Shown here: positions 62,310-64,000 of the stretch, piece after piece
Layout of the letters: the number at the start of each line of letters is the position of its first letter
Numbering within the stretch: the first letter of the stretch is position 1
Assembly (NCBI GenBank): GCA_003339415.1
Contig: PDHQ01000120.1
Location: 1-64,000, forward strand
DNA length: 64,000 nucleotides
From: Ophiocordyceps camponoti-saundersi (nom. inval.)
Lineage: Eukaryota > Ascomycota > Sordariomycetes > Hypocreales > Ophiocordycipitaceae
Direction: 5' to 3'
The notes under the pieces: model-generated
What the model saw: only the letters and a program-made list of their open reading frames with translations
Database searches by the model: none
What the model was told of the DNA's origin: nothing
Made by a program: the position numbers and the translations under genes

Positions 62310-64000
62310 TCAGAGTTCATCCTGCAGATACATGTTGACACCAACCTCGCTCTCCACACTCTGGAAGAAATCCTCTCTGAAGACGCGACCCCTATCCGCC
62401 GGCCTTCGTCTCGACATGCCCGGGAACCCGTCAGCGACGAGCCTAGCGACGTTCATGCCCATCAGCGCGCTAGTCTCCATGGTAGAGATGAAGCTCTCGA
62501 TGCCGGAGGTGTAAAAGAGGCCGCGTCCGACGATGGGGTCTTGGAACGTTACGCGCGGAAGCTCGATCGGGTACGAGTAGAACCAGTGAGGGTAGTACCA
62601 CGATATTGTCGGCGAGATGAACCCGTCCGGGACTTGGTTGCCCAACACGTCTGACAGGAACTGCGGCGTCACCTCTTCGGCCGAGAAGATCTTGTAGAGG
62701 AACTCTTTCTGAAGAGTCTTAGGGTTCGTCACCCTCCGAAGGGTGCTGATGGAGTAGAAACCCGTGCGGCCGACGCCTTCGGTTCCAGGACGCGACTCCT
62801 CATCCTTTCCCAAAGTGGTATACACGTTGCTAGGCGGTTTGCTCCCAGTCTCGAGGTTGAAGTATTCCGGTATGAGGGTGTGAGGCGAAGTAAAGAGCGT
62901 CACATGGAGTTTCACGTAAGGGATTTCGTCCACCTCCTGCCTTAAGACGCCTTCGTCCGCCTGGATGTCGCTAAACTGCCATGGCGTCGCGATGATAACA
63001 TTGTCGAAGCTGACCGGATACGGACTCGCCGACGAACCACCCGTCTCCTTCGCAGAAAGAAGGTACTTTCTCGGCGCGCCGGGCTTCAAAATGCCTTTCT
63101 CAAGCGAGATGCTGGTGACGGACGTTTTGCGACGTATTGAGGCCCCGCTGCTGCGAACCATGTGATCGAATATCTGCCAGTTTCCGCCCATGACGGACAT
63201 GGCGCCCTCGACGGAGAAGGAGACCATGGCTTCGAGGCCGTGAATGTGAGCCAGATTAGACGCGTAGTTGACGCGCGTGGCGGGCTGCATAAGATGACGC
63301 GTAAAGTCGACGTTGATCTGTAGATGGGTAAGCTGGGTTGAGATGCCAAGATTCAGAGGGGGGACTCTTGGAGATACCTTATTCTTGGCAAGAAACTGCT
63401 CACCCGTAACGGCCGTAACCTTATCCAACCCAAGCTCATAAACCCTCCTATTCAAAGAAGAAAACGGGAAATAAGGCTCCTCATAAAGCTTCAAAAAGAC
63501 AGAGACGGCACTCCTCACGAGCTTAAGAGCCCGATACGGCGCCATCCCATACCGCCACCACAACCTCCCCGCCTCCCACCACCAAGAAGATCCCTCAACA
63601 GATCGAAAAACAACCTCCTCTCCATCCCAAATAATCGTCTCGTCACCAACCTCAGACGCGTCCAGGTCGTCAATCGGAAGGCCAAACGTCCGGGTAGCGT
63701 TGTAAAGAATGTGGTTGACGCTAACGAAGATGGAAGCCCCGAGCTCGACGGGAAGAGCCGCGTCGTCGTAGACGTCTACCGTTAGCGTTCGGCCTCCGAT
63801 GTGGGATGTTTTCTCGAAGATTGTCGTGTTGATGGGTACGCCTTGTTGGCGGGCGTACTTGGCTAGGTGGTACGCAGCAGATGAGCCGGCCGCTCCGGCA
63901 CCTGGGAATCATCAGTCTCTCTTTGAGCATCGATAGGACACGAGTCACGAGTGGCACAAGAGTCGCGAAGCAAAACGAAACAAAAAGCAGCTCACCAATA
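62310..64000 (-). CDS. Prenylcysteine oxidase/lyase, 5' end beyond window
   Basis: Partial: three exon parts (63996-64000, 63378-63901, 62310-63317), about 511 codons present with the start outside the window. This FAD enzyme cleaves the thioether of prenylcysteine released when prenylated proteins are degraded, and normally sits in a vacuole or lysosome. The dinucleotide-binding motif GAGAAGSSAAYHLAKY is split by the 94-bp intron at 63902-63995, and FEKTSHIGGRT follows. The middle has MQPATRVNYASNLAHIHGLEA and GGNWQIFDHMV. The second intron (63318-63377, 60 bp) is a multiple of three and has no in-frame stop; it was removed because FLAKNKINVDFTRHL is the better family fit. The C-terminal region ends with SGIESFISTMETSALMG, typical of the family. 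Confidence 0.9.

Overview
This 64 kb window is nuclear DNA from a filamentous ascomycete (Pezizomycotina, most likely a Sordariomycete). The evidence is short GT-AG introns (about 50-140 bp) with CTGAC/CTAAC-type branch sites, no operons, CT-rich 5' leaders, typical fungal housekeeping orthologues and an AT-rich block with the look of repeat-induced point mutation (RIP). The closest genus cannot be named from sequence alone. Gene structures below were built by hand from splice sites, reading-frame continuity and remembered family conservation. None was checked by alignment or RNA data.

Layout. Positions 1-1486 are a decayed AT-rich repeat block that opens with the last codons of a Ty1/copia polyprotein and a probable LTR. 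From about 2.3 kb to the end the window is ordinary gene-rich chromosome, with 24 protein genes. In order they are: a PTAR1-like prenyltransferase-repeat protein (-), GET1 (+), a four-helix membrane protein of unknown function (+), RUD3 (-), a NOP15/NIFK-type RRM protein (-), SMN (+), a secreted cupredoxin-like protein (+), a SERF/4F5 protein (-), a DUF7598-like membrane protein (+), PCF11 (+), an intronless protein resembling mononegavirus nucleoproteins (-), MGS1/WRNIP1 (+), a Gln-rich protein (-), YEN1/GEN1 (-), an Arp10-like dynactin actin (+), mitochondrial seryl-tRNA synthetase (+), NRC-2/Fpk-type kinase (-), an acidic conserved protein (-), TAF12 (+), RPN3 (+), SAS2 (+), ATP9 (+), RRP6 (-), TPS1 (+), VID27 (-), and a prenylcysteine oxidase cut by the right window edge (-).

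Functional themes are core informational and housekeeping roles: transcription and chromatin (TAF12, SAS2), mRNA 3' processing and RNA decay (PCF11, RRP6), snRNP assembly (SMN), ribosome biogenesis (NOP15), genome stability (MGS1, YEN1), proteostasis and membrane targeting (RPN3, GET1, RUD3, VID27), mitochondria (ATP9, SerRS), trehalose synthesis (TPS1) and prenyl-protein metabolism (PTAR1-like, prenylcysteine oxidase). No biosynthetic cluster, CRISPR array, rRNA or convincing tRNA gene was seen.

The most unusual item is the intact, intronless 433-codon gene at 22575-23876. Its C-terminal half carries a pattern reminiscent of the nucleoprotein core of negative-strand RNA viruses, so it is a candidate endogenous viral element. 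Other notable items are long poly(C) tracts confined mostly to the + strand and associated with both assembly gaps, a GC-AG intron in PCF11, several introns whose length is a multiple of three with no in-frame stop, a very Gln-rich protein, and a secreted cupredoxin with Ala-Glu-Gly repeats and a duplicated Cys cluster.
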